Part shown: positions 1 through 13,263 of the stretch, piece by piece
How positions within the stretch are numbered: the stretch's first letter is position 1
Layout: every line of letters starts with the position of its first letter
Assembly (NCBI GenBank): GCA_034670405.1
Contig: JAXDDX010000011.1
Location: 877,001 to 941,000 of the forward strand
DNA: 64,000 nt
Reading direction: 5' to 3'
Origin: Hoplostethus atlanticus
Taxonomy: Eukaryota > Chordata > Actinopteri > Trachichthyiformes > Trachichthyidae
The notes under the pieces: model-generated
What the model saw: only the letters and a program-made list of their open reading frames with translations
Databases searched by the model: none
Told to the model about the DNA's origin: nothing
Translations under genes and position numbers: made by a program

Positions 1-1655
1 CTTGTTCTTGGTTGCCCAGACTGTTTGATATTGATTTTGATCTTATTTGGTATCTCCCCCCTTTCAGTTAGATACTGTATCCTCTTCATTGGGTGGAGGA
101 AGGGGTTCTGGCCTGCTACAGCATGCTTTGGCTAAAAATTTTACAAATTACTTGACGTCACTTGAAAGAAATGCCAAATTAAATACTTGATAAGCATTTA
201 AATATTTCCTCTTCCTTTTGTCAAATATTCACCCTCTCTTGCCCAGTTCTAGACTACGGTGATGAGTGGTATCCAGTGTATAGTATCTTTACTTTCACAA
301 CTATACTCACTCGGGTGTCTGAGAATTGTTTTATTTTTGGATTCTGTTGTGTAATTTTGGAAAAAACTATCACTGTACACTGTACATGGACGGAGGTACT
401 AAAAACCACTGCTTAATTTCCCCATCACTTTCTGGAAAATTGTATCTTTCCTTCTAGTGGGTTGTCACCTGCACACCAGCATCAATCCCTTGGCGTGGAC
501 CTTAAGATGCTCACTCACTTACTGGGTCCAGGCGATGACATTCAGGCATCTCAATCAGACAATCTCTCTCCAAAATGACACATCTGCCCCTCTAACATAA
601 ATCATCATCACACTCTGGCCCTGCCCACCCATTTTCATCTGTGTAACCAGAGCTCCGAGCGTCAGCAGGAAGTGTATTGGTGTGAGCGGCCTATTGATCA
701 TTGATCTGGCGCCATTGATTCAAACCTTGCCTCTCTCCCTCCCACCCTAACTCCCTCCCTCCCAGGCAGTAGGACTGTAATCCTTGCGGATTCATGGGGA
801 CACTCCTGTTCATCTTTTGACTCCAATCCCCCCATGGAATATACACGTAAGCCCACATAATGAGAATAGATGGCAGTTCAGACTGCCGTGGGTATTCCTC
901 TTCTTCTTGTTTGATTTATCACCCTTAATCAATATTTCTGACTTTGGGCGCAGGAATCACCCAGTGATGCTGCGTGGGGAGCACCTCCTTTCGATAGAGG
1001 ATTTTAAGTCAGTAAAAATGATAAGAAAACATGACAAAATCCGATGATAAAATGAACTGTTAACAGTTTATTTACAGTTTGACAATATACTCAATAACAT
1101 CTCAACGGAAACCATGGAGAATCTAATGATTAGTTGATGATAACCTCTGAAAGATTAAGATAAAAAGATAAAGATTAAAAAAATGTATAACATCTATCTC
1201 TATTTTACCTGATAACACGTGATTATATAAAAAAAAAGCACAGTTCAAACCTGATCTCTTTATCAGTGGTGCAAATGGCCGACGGTACAAGTCGTCTCAC
1301 AGATGTATGATCAGCGGATCAATATACACGTGATTTATAAACTACGGAGCAGGTAATCAATGGGTATAAAAGTGTATGAAATATGCATTACAGGGGTTTT
1401 GCTGTAGGGCTGGCCAACAGACATAGATAAATGGTCAAGCCATTTATTTTTGTCAGTATTGATTATACAATCCAGAGAGTTCACTAGAATCGTCTGTCTT
1501 CCCCTCTCCTTTCACTCTGTCTTTTTCTGATATCTGATTTATGATCTAACAGGTCAGATGATCAGCTGTTGGCTAAAGCACCTCTGGGACACAAAACATT
1601 TGCCAAAAACGGAGCTTTAATTTGATTTTAACATGTGACTTGCCTCAATAGAAAT

Positions 1656-1685
1656 GTGATCGCTATTAAGGTGATCGCTATTAAG
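1656..1685 (+). repeat. Perfect 15-bp tandem duplication
   Basis: GTGATCGCTATTAAG occurs twice head to tail without mismatch, followed by another GTGA. It looks like a recent replication-slippage or duplication event in unique sequence. Confidence 0.95.
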
Positions 1686-3323
1686 GTGACATTGCTTTTG
1701 TGTATTTTTATGTACATGAGTGTAACTCATCTGTCATCCTTTTCCTTTTTCACCCTTTTTTATTTCTTATTCAAAAGCAAAAGAAATATAAAGTGAAGAG
1801 CCCATGCTTAAAATACATTACAACACATTCTGTAATGAATAAAATGGTAAAATGATTTTCTTACTTTCACCCCAATATCTAAGAAGTGCCTCTTTGCTAT
1901 ACCTTTCCTTCCCTTTCCCTCCTTGCGACCTGTTTTTAGAGTAGTCAAGTGAGAGTCTCCCAAGTCCGCACAGCCCGAGTGTGGCTATTGCTTGTCATTA
2001 GAATAACAAATGCACTGGTGCTCTTGATTTAGTGTGGTGCTCTGGCCCCTGATGTATATTAATACCACAACACTGCGCCTCTTGCCTAGGGTTCATCATT
2101 CATCTGGGTAAAAGAGGTGGAATTGAAAAGCAGTCCTTGTTTTTGCTGGAACTCGGATCACAGTCATTTATTGTGCTGTGAGACAGGGCAGCCCCTCTGC
2201 ACGTCCTTCACCTCCACGCGTGCAATGCCAGGTCCTATTAAATGCTTAAGAGTGTTTGTGTGTTGTTTTGTGAAGTACAGGGATGTTACATGGGATGGAA
2301 AACATACAGCATAACCAAGGTTGGATATTGACTGTGCGTTTAAAGAAAAAAAAAAAAAAAAAAATGTAAGTATTAAGTATTTCTCTTATTCTTGTGGTTC
2401 TCATTGTTAACGGATTGGATTACTTTTCATTTGCTTTGTTGTCATTGTGGTTAGAGGTTCATTGTCATCTCCGTCCTTAGCATCAAAGTATGTCTCTCGT
2501 CTTGCATTTCGGTCTTTGTAAAGCTCAGTAGCAAAAGCAAAAGAATGAAGGATTTGTGTTTCATTTCATGCATATTTTTAATCATGTCTCCCTCTGACTC
2601 TGCCCAGCGTTCCCATTTAAGTCTGGTGAGATTCTCATTGAGTGAGTGGTGCAGTTCTGAACTTGGTTAAGTGATGACTGCTGGTGACAGATTGTCCTCC
2701 GCCACATTGCTAGCACTTCTCCCAGACAGACCGTCCCTTTTTCATCTTTTCCTGAGTGGACGTGAGGGCTCACCCAGCAACACAAGACAAATAACACTTC
2801 TGCCAGGCCATCACTCTTACCAGCAACGAGGCAGCTTACCTTTCAGTTGACTGTAGTCCATGTAGTACCAGACTCAGCATCACCTCTGCTTCCTCTATCA
2901 CCCCCTAACTGTCCCCGTCGGACTCCCTAGAATCGGGCTGCTACGGTGATGGTGAAGACAGCCACATGTACACATGGAAATCAAACCTTTTACATACTGT
3001 CATTTCCATCAACTAGGATGTGAAATGCAGTTGAATTTCAAAATATTACGTCTAACTGATTCAGCTTAACATTTCAGGTAATTAAACACGATCCTTGAAG
3101 GAAGACAAAGAGAAAAGAGGTTTCACTGGCTATTGCCTGAAATACAGCGAGGAGTAAGTGTAACAGCGTATTACTACCTGCCTATTACTCAAGAGGATGT
3201 GGATGTGACTGTGTGAAAGAGGAGCTATGCTTGAGTCTAGACTCATGATTCGTAACTTCACAGATGCTCTCAGGGAATCCTGAGGCCACACTCCCCCTGC
3301 CACCGCCCGGGGCAATTATGCTC

Positions 3324-3338
3324 TTTTGTAATGCAAAT
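3324..3338 (+). promoter_or_regulatory. Candidate SOX-OCT composite site
   Basis: TTTTGT at 3324-3329, one spacer base, then a perfect octamer ATGCAAAT at 3331-3338. The SOX2-OCT4 composite consensus is CWTTGTNATGCAAAT, so this matches in order, orientation and spacing with one mismatch at the first base. It lies about 10.8 kb upstream of the esrrb start. Mammalian Esrrb is part of the OCT4/SOX2 network; function here is inference. Confidence 0.35.
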
Positions 3339-3360
3339 GTTTGTCATGTACATGCGTTAG

Positions 3361-3427
3361 TGTTTGTGTGTGTGTGTGTATTTTGCGTGTGTGTTTGTAT
3401 TTGTGTGTGTGTGTGTGTGGGGGAGTA

Positions 3428-3464
<37 letters not shown>
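3361..3464 (+). repeat. Interrupted (GT)n microsatellite
   Basis: About 100 bases of GT repeats with several interruptions (TATTTTGC, GGGGGAGTACGT). Open frames over it on both strands are low-complexity translations. Confidence 0.95.
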
Positions 3465-5227
3465 ACGTATGCATACACGTCTTTGCGTGTGCGTCCCGGT
3501 AACTTAACTTAAAAGCACCTAAATCCACTGGCACCCCGGTGCGGCAGCAGTCAAATACAATAACATCTGAAAGCCGTGCTACCTTGTGCTCGCTAGGTCC
3601 ATAGAAGGGACCCTCCAAAACGCAGAGCAGACAAAGAACATACCTTCAATTAGCTGACGATTAGCATTTTAGAGGAAGCCTGTGTTTGGGTCCCTTGGGC
3701 TCCCGGCACTCCCCGCCACTCTCCTTTTCATATTCAAATACACAACATAAAAGTTAGCCATTTCTAATCCGAAAAATGGGTCTTTTTACTATTTTGTAAG
3801 GAGATGATGCCTGAAGTTTCTGCAGGCTGTATAATTGCCAGGTTATGGAAGAAGGTATACCACTGTGTTTTAACAATCATCACGAGCTATAGGTCTCTTG
3901 TGCTGCTATGAGCCAGAGGAGAGCAGAGTGCTCTTACAACGAGCACAAAGCCACATGATATTGTCGATTGTAATTTACTAGGCGATTAGTCAATCATACT
4001 AAGCTACATTCATTTAAACAAGCGCCTCTCTGGGGGTAGCCACAACGGTTGAGTGGATTTGTGGTCATGGGTGGAATTATCATGTTGTGCTGTGGTTTGG
4101 TCTTCTCCACGAGAGACGCCACTATTGATTTGTTTCGTTTTTGTGTCTGGCTGCTGTCACTTAACTATGGCATCTTGGTGCTGGGTAGGCAGGGGTTGCC
4201 CATCTGCCCGCCTCCATAATAGAGTGTGACAGGGCACAAAATGCTATTGTGTGGGAGCCATAAACTTTGTGTGAACTTACATCACACTCCTGAGCCATAA
4301 AGAGCAGATGAATTTCCTCGCAGACACTTAACCTGGGGTCAAATGGAGTGAATTTCCCCCACACGTGCAACCCTAAAGTGTACAGGGGCATCTGTATAAC
4401 ATTTTTATGAATTTAGACTGTTTTCTGACTCTCACAACTCAAGGGAATATGGTCTCCCTTCTTATCTCATTTCAAATTCCACCTACATTCACATTTATCT
4501 ACTTGCAGCTTTGTCTCGTCTCACATGAGGTGAAGGACTTATAGGTAGATCATTATTTATTAATGTGTTCAGTGTAAATACAAATACAAAAGGAGATTAA
4601 CTTAAAGAAAACTCACACCAATGAATTGAGACATCGACTCAGTTGAAGGAAACACCCTCTGAAATGCTGAAATTATGTATTGATTTTCGTCCTGTCTTTC
4701 GCCCCGATGCCTCTGGGTAATTGCCTCTTTGCTGCTGCTGCGCCTACAGCTGCACTATGAACCATCAGGGTGCCTTGGTGTCTCTGGCCTGTTATGTACA
4801 CTGTAACATCAGGGGGAGAAAAAACACTTCTATACTTCCATAGCTTCACATGTCCTCTCATCAGTTAGGAGACTAGGAGAATCAACCCAACCATGAAAAA
4901 TTACGTTTTAGGGCAAGAAGGTTGAGAGCAACTTTTATACGTCAATGAGTGGAGCAGCATACCACTGCCACCACGAGGGCTACCTATAGTACGAGTGTTA
5001 CTCCCAGCTTGGCTTCCCGTTCTAATAAATCTATGCAATCACGGCACTGCAAGATTCTTCAAAAGCATAGATATTGTAAAGCAACCGTCTGCAGGGCTTT
5101 TATTAAGATGAAATCAACCAGTAAAACAGCACCAGCTCAACAAAGACATACCACATGCTTCAAGCAGCTTGGTGGTCATCTGATTTCTGTTCCTCTCAAT
5201 GCCTTCTCTCTGGTGTCAAAAAACCCA

Positions 5228-5241
5228 AGGTCAAAAGGTCA
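5228..5241 (+). promoter_or_regulatory. Candidate nuclear-receptor DR2 element
   Basis: Two perfect AGGTCA half-sites at 5228-5233 and 5236-5241, separated by AA, on the same strand: a DR2. Each is preceded by A-rich bases (CCAAGGTCA, AAAAGGTCA), one base from the ERR-type TNAAGGTCA. It could bind RAR/RXR-type dimers or ERR itself. It is about 8.9 kb upstream of the esrrb coding start. Confidence 0.35.
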
Positions 5242-6049
5242 AGGCTTGTAATTGTGCAGTGTCAAAGGCATACTAGCCCCGTTGCTACTTTTTACCAGGT
5301 GTCAACTTTGATGCTCCATGTGGACTTTGGCCCGAGAGGTTACCCTGCAAGTGGGTCACAAATATTCCTCCCTTTGTGCTGCAGATTCTGATGACGACCT
5401 TTGACAACTGGAACATTATATTTTGAACTCGGCACAATAAATTATTATTTTTATACCTGTGAGCAACAGCAGAGTCTCTTCCCAGGACTGCCCTTTAAGT
5501 CTGTCGGATCGCCTTGACTGCCTTCTGAAAATGGAAGACAATGAATACTCTGTATGAAATGTCTTTTTTAGGACAATGAGCCTTATGGGCTTTAGAGAGA
5601 GATGAAGACAAACTGTTGATGACAGTCCCTAATTCCCTAGTTCTAGAATAAATGTTTTCTTCTTTTTTTGGTCCAGAAAAGAACTCTATCCATCATTAAG
5701 TTTTAGTAGCACTCTTACAAAAAAGTGTGCTCTTTTTTTTCTAGGTCTAGCTGTAGCTCATTTAGATGAAAGGGACCTGGAGAGAGGGCATTTGATTTCC
5801 TTCAGGTTAAACTTTAATGGGATTTCTCTTTACTTCTGTAATGTTCATAGCAGTATTTAAAACCATATTCACACACAGCAGGGCAGAGTTACCAAGCATG
5901 GCAAACAACAGATGCAAAAAATAGGTAAAAATTGATTCAAATTCCGGTGATGTGGCATTGTCTCACTCAATTGAAAAATTGAATGAAGAAAGTGTGGTGC
6001 TCTAAATTGCTCTGTGAATGTGGCCACTGAAACCAATACTGTTTTCTTT

Positions 6050-6290
6050 GGTTTGCTAATTATTAATTACCCATCTCCATGCATATGTGTTTATTCCTAA
6101 TTGTATTTGATGGATGACTGGCAGCTTTGACACCTCATTAGACCAGATTAATTGAACGACACAATATTTATGTCTCGGCAATGACCAGTTATCCTACCAT
6201 CTATCATTGAGATGATCTCGCTGATTGAAAACCACTGGTCCGTGTAATCCTAATTATTTGGAATTAGAAAAGAATTTATAGCTTCTTGTG
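6050..6290. promoter_or_regulatory. AT-rich candidate conserved non-coding block
   Basis: Non-repetitive sequence rich in homeodomain-type cores, including TAATTATTAATTA near 6057-6070, an ATGCATAT near 6078-6085, and several ATTA/TAAT cores to 6270. It lacks simple repeats, unlike its surroundings. This resembles vertebrate developmental enhancers, but I cannot measure conservation. Confidence 0.2.
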
Positions 6291-7004
6291 GCGTTTTTCT
6301 GTGATGACGGCAAATTGGAAACATTAAATGCATAACGAGGGAGAAAATGAGAAGGAGACACAATCATGGAATTAATGCGGGTGAATGTCGGAGAAGGGGG
6401 AAGGGCGCATAAAACAAACGAGGTGCACGCCATATAGACCTGCAGTTTTTCACTGCACAGAACCGATAGACTCGTAGACTGAGACCGTCAGCAGCAATGT
6501 ATTCTCAAGATCCTGGCACAAAATGCATCTCTTTCTCGTAATCCTGAAAAGGAATGCCCATAGGATGCCTATTTAGAAAGAGGGTTACTTTTTTTACACT
6601 TAACGATACTCTCCAACTCCCTATCCACTCAGTTGCAAACATGCTCCTGCAGAACATCTCGATCCACATTCTTGTCTTTTATTAAAAAGTTGTCTCAGTA
6701 CTCGAAAACATTTCCACTGAACTTCATATAACCCTCCTCTAACTTCTGCAAAGCTTTGCCCCTCATGGGAGGAGCACAAACTAAAAACCAGCATTTGAGC
6801 TCACAGAGAAGCAACAAGGCCCAGAAGAGTGGAGCTTTTACTATCATACAGTATAGGAAAGCCTCAAGGAGCAGACTTCTTTCCCAGGTAGTGAGAACTT
6901 CCTCAAGCTTATTTTTCCAACTTTTTCAAGTTTCTAACACCATTAGCTGGCTCCCTTGTGGTCTTGAAAGTGGGAGCGCTGATTGAATTAAGCTGTTTCC
7001 GTCT

Positions 7005-7082
7005 TTGAGACATTTTGACAAGCTTACTTACACAGCAGTCAGTCACCACTGTAGCCGCACAGCCCAGCACCCCCACCGATGT
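7005..7082 (+). repeat. Dispersed repeat, copy 1 (pair at 8325-8402)
   Basis: The sequence from GAGACATTTTGACAAGCTTA through AGCAGTCAGTCACCACTGT to CAGCACCC recurs about 1.32 kb downstream with scattered substitutions. This copy runs into a degenerate CA array (about 7082-7195). The pair looks like an old dispersed element or a segmental duplication; family not recognised. Confidence 0.75.
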
Positions 7083-8324
7083 ACACACACAACACTCACA
7101 CGCACACACACGCACACATACTGGTACATGTATGCGTATATACAGACACACATACACGTGAAAGCATGCACACATGTACAAATACACACGCACAAACTGA
7201 ATCTGACAAACCATCTAGACAAATCTGCTGACCAGAATCGTTCAATGGGATATAGACCAAAGACATTCTTAGAAGCTGTTCTATAATGCTATTTACACCA
7301 TAGTATTTTAATCAATTTAACTGGCCTTTTCAGATATACTTGGCTCAAAACACTCTTTCTAGTTTTAAAAATAGGACAAGTGGTCTTTTGGAATCAACCG
7401 GGGAGAGGTTTAATCTCATTGAATGGAGCCAAAGCCAGACATTTAGCTCCACACAGTGTAGAATACAAGATTATACCAGCCTGATATAGCCCTTCCACCA
7501 CCCGTTTATTTTTATCCTCTATTAAGGCAGCGATATCCTTAAAGGCTGCCAAAATTATCCTGTAAAAATGCTGACTGGGAAATATGAAAGGTTCCAGGCG
7601 GTTCTAGTAAGCAATCTGCGCGCATGGTGGAGCAATGTGACTGCTGTGCTTGCTATACCAACAGGGGTGACCCCAGTTGGATGGAGAGGTGAGACTAAAT
7701 GAAAGTCATCCCTGGATCTTAGGGGAGCCAAGTCTGGAACACCAAGCCTCTCTTCATAAATGAGATTTACTGCCAATGGAGGCTGCTTTACATAAATATT
7801 TGTTCATATGAGTATTTTTAGTGCCATATTTATTGACACCATGTAAACATGCTGCAACACGCGCAATTTAAAATCCATTGGAGACTGTTTATACAACGAT
7901 GCTATGCCTGATGCTATGTGGTAATCAGGTGTGGTCAGCAGCTACTTAAATTTTGCACAATTTACGGCACGTAAATCATAATACTCGTATAAATATGATT
8001 TTTAATAGAATAAGAGAAATACTACCAATAAAGCCTGCTCTACCACTATTGTTCTACAGTTTATGCCACGGCTCAGTTGGAGTATTTTGGTAATTCATAC
8101 AGACACCATCTATTTTATCCTGGGACTGGCATAAGTTAAGGGGATAATTTCCTTATCAAACACAGTCTAACTCATTTGAAATATAAAGTTTTGTACTCAG
8201 GTTAACCATTCCACAGAGTGACGCTGGTAATTGAAGAGTTACTAGTGCCCTGTGGGTGTTCTGAGACGTTGAAGCCGGTGCGAGCCCAGCCATTAGTTCC
8301 GTGATGTGAATTCAATGAACGCGC

Positions 8325-8402
8325 TCGGAGACGTTTTGACAAGCTTACTAACGCAGCAGTCAGTCACCACCGTGGCTACACAGACCGGCACCCATATGAT
8401 GT
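8325..8402 (+). repeat. Dispersed repeat, copy 2 (pair at 7005-7082)
   Basis: Shares ACGTTTTGACAAGCTTACTA and GCAGTCAGTCACCACCGT with the first copy in the same orientation. It too is followed by TG-rich sequence (ATGATGTGTGTATATGTGTG), suggesting that a CA/TG tail belonged to the duplicated unit. Confidence 0.75.
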
Positions 8403-9227
8403 GTGTATATGTGTGAGTCATGAGTGCACACATATACATCCATATTAGGTGTTCGTTGAGTTCGGTGATATTACATTTTTTTTTTTTATCTTGCTATCTC
8501 GTCTATAACTCACTGTACACAGTAGCTATGTCTGTAAATAGTCGATTATGGTATAACTAGCATGAAATAGTGTCCTGTACCTTTCCACAGTAGCTATCAT
8601 TTCCCCATTAATTTCCCTGCATCAATAATTGTAAATAGTGCACGGTTTATTTTAATGTTGTAAAATCAAAAGATATTTTTCTTTTTCGGAAAAACTAATT
8701 ATTATCTTTTCTTTCGCCAGTCTCTGTGTTAGCTTGTTTGTCCGGCTGACTCCCAAAGGAACTGTGTAAAGTTACCCACTTGTCTTAGCGCTAGCTGTTT
8801 TAACTGCAGGGTTTAGACAGAGTGGGCTTGCTACGTATGCATAAGCGTCATAGAGCTTTAAAAAGCTGACACCATGAGGACAGTTTTTGCCAGCAATCTT
8901 ATTGGAATGAACTTGAGATGAATGTATTGATCCTTTTTCTGGATGGCAATGACACAACTTGGCTTTGTTTTAGAGGTGAACCCATTGAGACCCTCTTGTG
9001 TTATGCGGGTGACGTAAACAAGTGGCCAAGGATTTGACTGGACTCAAGAAACCATTTAGAAATAGAGCATGGGGATACATCACAAGGCGTAAAATTGATT
9101 TTGTTTATATTTGATGTGATTAAACACCACATAAACCATATGCTGTTGCTGGAACCACAGGCTTGCATTAGCTCGCAGTTACACTGTGGTGCATCTTAGG
9201 ATACAGAAATGCCCATAACATAATGAA

Positions 9228-9380
9228 TGCCATTTGGTGAATGCTTTTATCCAAAGTGTCAAACACAAGTTGATTGCATCCCAGGTCTAAACCAGTCCCT
9301 GATTAGACGGCTGGACTGAAACCCAGCAGGTCTCTGGGCCCCCGAGGATCGGGACTGAGAGCCAGCATCTAAGAGTACCG
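9228..9380. repeat. Remnants of common fish dispersed repeats
   Basis: CATTTGGTGAATGCTTTTAT followed by CCAAAGTG resembles the widespread fish repeat core GCTTTTATCCAAAGCGACTT. The next bases (about 9281-9312) read on the minus strand as CTAATCAGGGACTGGTTTAG then ACCTGGGAT, which I recognise as a dispersed repeat seen in fish genomes. Assignment is from memory of the motifs; class (SINE or DNA element) not established. Confidence 0.5.
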
Positions 9381-9522
9381 TGGTTGAAAACAGTTTTGGG
9401 AACTGAGCTGCTAACCCTGACAGCGTTTGTGCCACGCTATACAAATTGAGCTACAAAGGATAACACTTTGTAGCATATGAATGTACTATACCATTCTGCA
9501 ATTCATAACAAACATTTTCCTT

Positions 9523-9574
9523 ATTAATAATAATCATAATAATCATAATAATCATAATAATCATAATCATAAAT
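9523..9574 (+). repeat. (AATAATCAT)n minisatellite-like array
   Basis: About five tandem units of a 9-base motif built from AAT/CAT triplets. The isoleucine/methionine-rich open frame on the minus strand here is an artefact of the array. Confidence 0.93.
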
Positions 9575-10621
9575 AGTATTGAACTATTGCATTCTTTGCA
9601 GTGGATTAAATGATGGCTCTGTTGAAGAAAATGATATTGACTAGTCACCTAAATAAAATTAACGTAAATGTACACAAATGTTGCCTGTTGCTTGCTGTTA
9701 ATGATATCAAATCACACTCTCCCACTATAGTGATCGATTGTGGGATCGACTGCATGGAAACCTAACATGACGGAGTAGTGACACGGGAAAAATAGGCCCC
9801 TTTCTCAGTGCCAGAGAGAAAACAACACACTCCCTCATTGTGTGAGTCCAGCATTTTCAATCAAGATATTTGAGTCCTGCTATGAGTCCCTGATTAACAA
9901 CAGTGCTTATGTGGTTTGGTTAGAACTGTCCTCGGTTAAATGAGAAATTAACAGGCTAGAGATAGAGGCTAATAGCATTTATTAACCCAGTGTGAATGGG
10001 CAGCGGGGCGACCATGGCCCTCTGCCGGCCCGGTCTAGTCCTAGTGGCACAGTCAGCATGGCCGAAGGAGGGGAGGAGAACACAATAAAACCCACCAATT
10101 GCACCCAGCTGATTAATGCAGCCCTGTGGCTATAGCAATTATCCCTCTCCACACCCCTCCAGCAGACGAGGCAAACAAGTGTGTGCCATCGAAAGGGAAG
10201 TGTGTAAATGATGGACTTGTACGATCCAAGATTATATTTAGTGAGCTCCATGTAAGTAGTCGGATGAAGACGTGTTTTTGATGTCATGGCTCGGTAGTTT
10301 CTATTAATTGTGTTAACTGTGAATGTGGAGTTATATAATGCCTTTGAGGTTAAAGCCTCTCAGCTTTTGAGGGTGTTTTTATCCGTATAGTAGACGATGG
10401 ACAGTGAGGGTTAGAGTTACATCATTTTTGTACAATGATGTACTATTCAAGATGTCACATGTTTTTAGACAGATGAAGATAAAAAAAATTGTATAATGTA
10501 ATCAAATGTTATTTATATGTAATGACTTCCAGAAAGGTGCAACACAAACATTATCAGACTCTTAATATATTATTTCCAGCTATTCTTCCTGCCACTGGTG
10601 TGTTGAGGATGGAGCTGTGCA

Positions 10622-10680
10622 CTATCCAATCCAATCCAATCCAACTTTATTTATAAAGCACATTTAAAACAACACAGTTG
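10622..10680 (+). repeat. (CCAAT)n head with fish-type repeat sequence
   Basis: Four ATCCA units run into ACTTTATTTATAAAGCACAT and TTAAAACAACA, a sequence I associate with a common dispersed repeat of teleost genomes. Note that the CCAAT boxes here are part of the repeat and not promoter evidence. Confidence 0.5.
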
Positions 10681-13185
10681 ACTACATTGTGCTGTGAAAT
10701 TGTCGACTTGATAACAGCAAGTCAACAATAATCTCAGGTATTAAATCTACCTCAAATAATCATATTGCTGTTTATGGGGCTTCACAATAGATATAAGTCA
10801 CTCTAGAGGTTGTTTCTCCTTACTAATTCTTTTACTGAACTGCAAAGGGAAATTGCTTGAAATGACGGCTAACACAATCTGGTCTCTCGTGAAGTAGCAT
10901 GACTTGATATCTCAAACTAACTTTCTGTCATTTAACCATATTCCATATTATTCCATATTGCACCAGTAATTAAGAGCTGAATGGAAATCACATCTTCATT
11001 TTCAAACAGATGAAATGAAAAGAGACATTGACTAAATATATTTGAATTCAAAGGGAAATCATTGCTCATATTTCTGCTCACTTCCTCCATCGTAGCCAAC
11101 ATATATCCCATTGCATAGATTTATTATTAACTATCAATGATTTAATAAAAGGGGTCTTTAATGAAAGGTCATGTGATGAGTTCATAAAAAGCGTGGGACT
11201 GCCATCTATTTGAGTGGTGTTTGGTTGAGGTAAAATATGGATCGAATAAAAGTTTATAGCTATCAATTCCAATGCAAACAATGTTGCTCCTTAATCATTA
11301 ATTGAAACACCAGTTATCTGGAGACTCACTGCCAGTTGGGTCAAACCCTATTGCCTGAAAGGAGCAAGGAAGTTACTTCAGTAAATAAATAAAACGGGTA
11401 TACCGCTGAGCTCACAGTAATCAATTATGCTGCAGTTTCAAATTGATGTTTTGAGTTTCTGTCAATGGGGGGGCAACAGGCATCAAATGTCATGAGCTGG
11501 ATTCAGTCTGACAGTGTTATGAGTATAAGGTACATGCTTTAGCCCGCTAAGCAGCCGACTGAGCCGCACATACTACAATATCTCTGTTTAGAGGTCAGAA
11601 GGTCAGACATAAAAGGCCAGTTTGCCCATGAATCAGGATTTTAATTACATACACCCTTTGTGCGTCCCTCCACCCAACACAATATCTAATTACTATTTAT
11701 TGACAGGCCACTGTCACTTTTCAGAAACAAGCTGCTGATTGCACACACAATCAAATCTCAAATGGTTTTGATCTGCTTTTGGAGATGTTTCTTTCGATTA
11801 CAATGAATGGTGTTTTTTTTTTTTAGATGCGACACAGGTACTGTATAATCCTACTAGCCTGAACATGACTTTAAACTAACTCCAACAATAAACAAAAATA
11901 TTGTATCTATTCAATTCAATGCCCTATTAAGGCCCTAACACAACTGGCATACAAGGAATGAAAGATACTAAATGGGAGCATAAGTATAATGAAAACATTC
12001 GCCTCATGTACAGTAGCTAGATCCCAAGTTCACCGTGGTCTGCTTAAAGAACCACATTCTTGGTCTGAGCGCTGAAAATCCTTTTTAGTTAAAAACAGAC
12101 TAAGTGATTGGATTACTGTTCCTCCGCTGGGCGATAGCGTGATGGCGGGATTACAGACTGTGCAGTCTATGGATTTCCTGTCAGATGCCATGAAGCCCAG
12201 TGTCCCCTCTCTGTGTAAACTGGCTGGCTGAGAGGGAGGGAGGGAGGAACACACACACACACACACACACATTCTCAAGCTCAGTTTTAGACTTCAGACG
12301 GGCAATGCCAACAACAAACGAGTGGGAAGCTTGAAAATAAAATGCACTGAATTCTTCAAATAAATATGGAGCTCAGTCATGGAATGAAAGCTGAGAATTG
12401 AACTATTGCTTACCTTTCTCCAGTTGGAAATATGTTTAATTCACCAAATTGACAACTTTACTTTTTTGCTATTTACTTTAGCAATAACACAACTAAAATA
12501 ACATAATAAACCTTCACTGTGTGTAGTGAATAGAATACATTTCCACATTTGTTTTATTTGCTTCAATTCTGATGAACAAATCTAAGGTGAAATGATACGC
12601 GTCATCTGTGCTCAAATTAGAGTCTCTCTCTCTTGCTCTCTCTCTCTTGCTCTCATATTAAAAACAAAAACATATCTCTATTATTGATTATGTCTGGATG
12701 TCTTCATCTGATCAGCTAGAATATCTGGTGTTCCTCTCCAGGAAAGTACATTAAATGCCTAAATATTGATCAAAACTTTAATTGAGAATGCACATCTCTT
12801 TTATTAAAGCAATCAGCTTTTGCTCCTATGACTCTGATTTGGACTGACATGAAAAGAGAATCCTCTAATTTATAATTCCTTTTATTTAAAAGACGGTTGG
12901 GAAACAGACTCTGTCCCGAGGCTTCTGGCGACATGGCAACGCTGTGATCAATAAGAGTGTGTGATGGGTTTTGTATTGATCAGGAAAATGTGGGTTGATG
13001 AAGTATGGGGGGGCTTTGCTTCCTTCTCTGTGGACTGCCACATTACACAGATACTGTGGTAAAGGTCCACTCAAACCTCTGAATCATCATCATCATCATC
13101 GTCATCATAATTATCACTCTTAGTAGTTTAGGATGGGTAGGTCCTCTAAGAGTGTGAATGGTGAAATACTGTTGGAAATGGTTGA

Positions 13186-13187
<2 letters not shown>

Positions 13188-13253
<66 letters not shown>

Positions 13254-13263
13254 CTATCTATCG
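13188..13263 (+). repeat. (CT)n followed by (TATC)n compound microsatellite
   Basis: About 24 CT dinucleotides run straight into about seven TATC tetranucleotides, roughly 290 bases upstream of the CCAAT/GC-box segment. The uninterrupted polypyrimidine is long enough for H-DNA formation and is likely polymorphic. Confidence 0.95.

Noticed and set aside
9523-9574. Tandem AATAATCAT array considered as a CRISPR-like or centromeric satellite
   Set aside because: It has no spacers, only about five short units, and lies in a vertebrate genome; an ordinary simple repeat.
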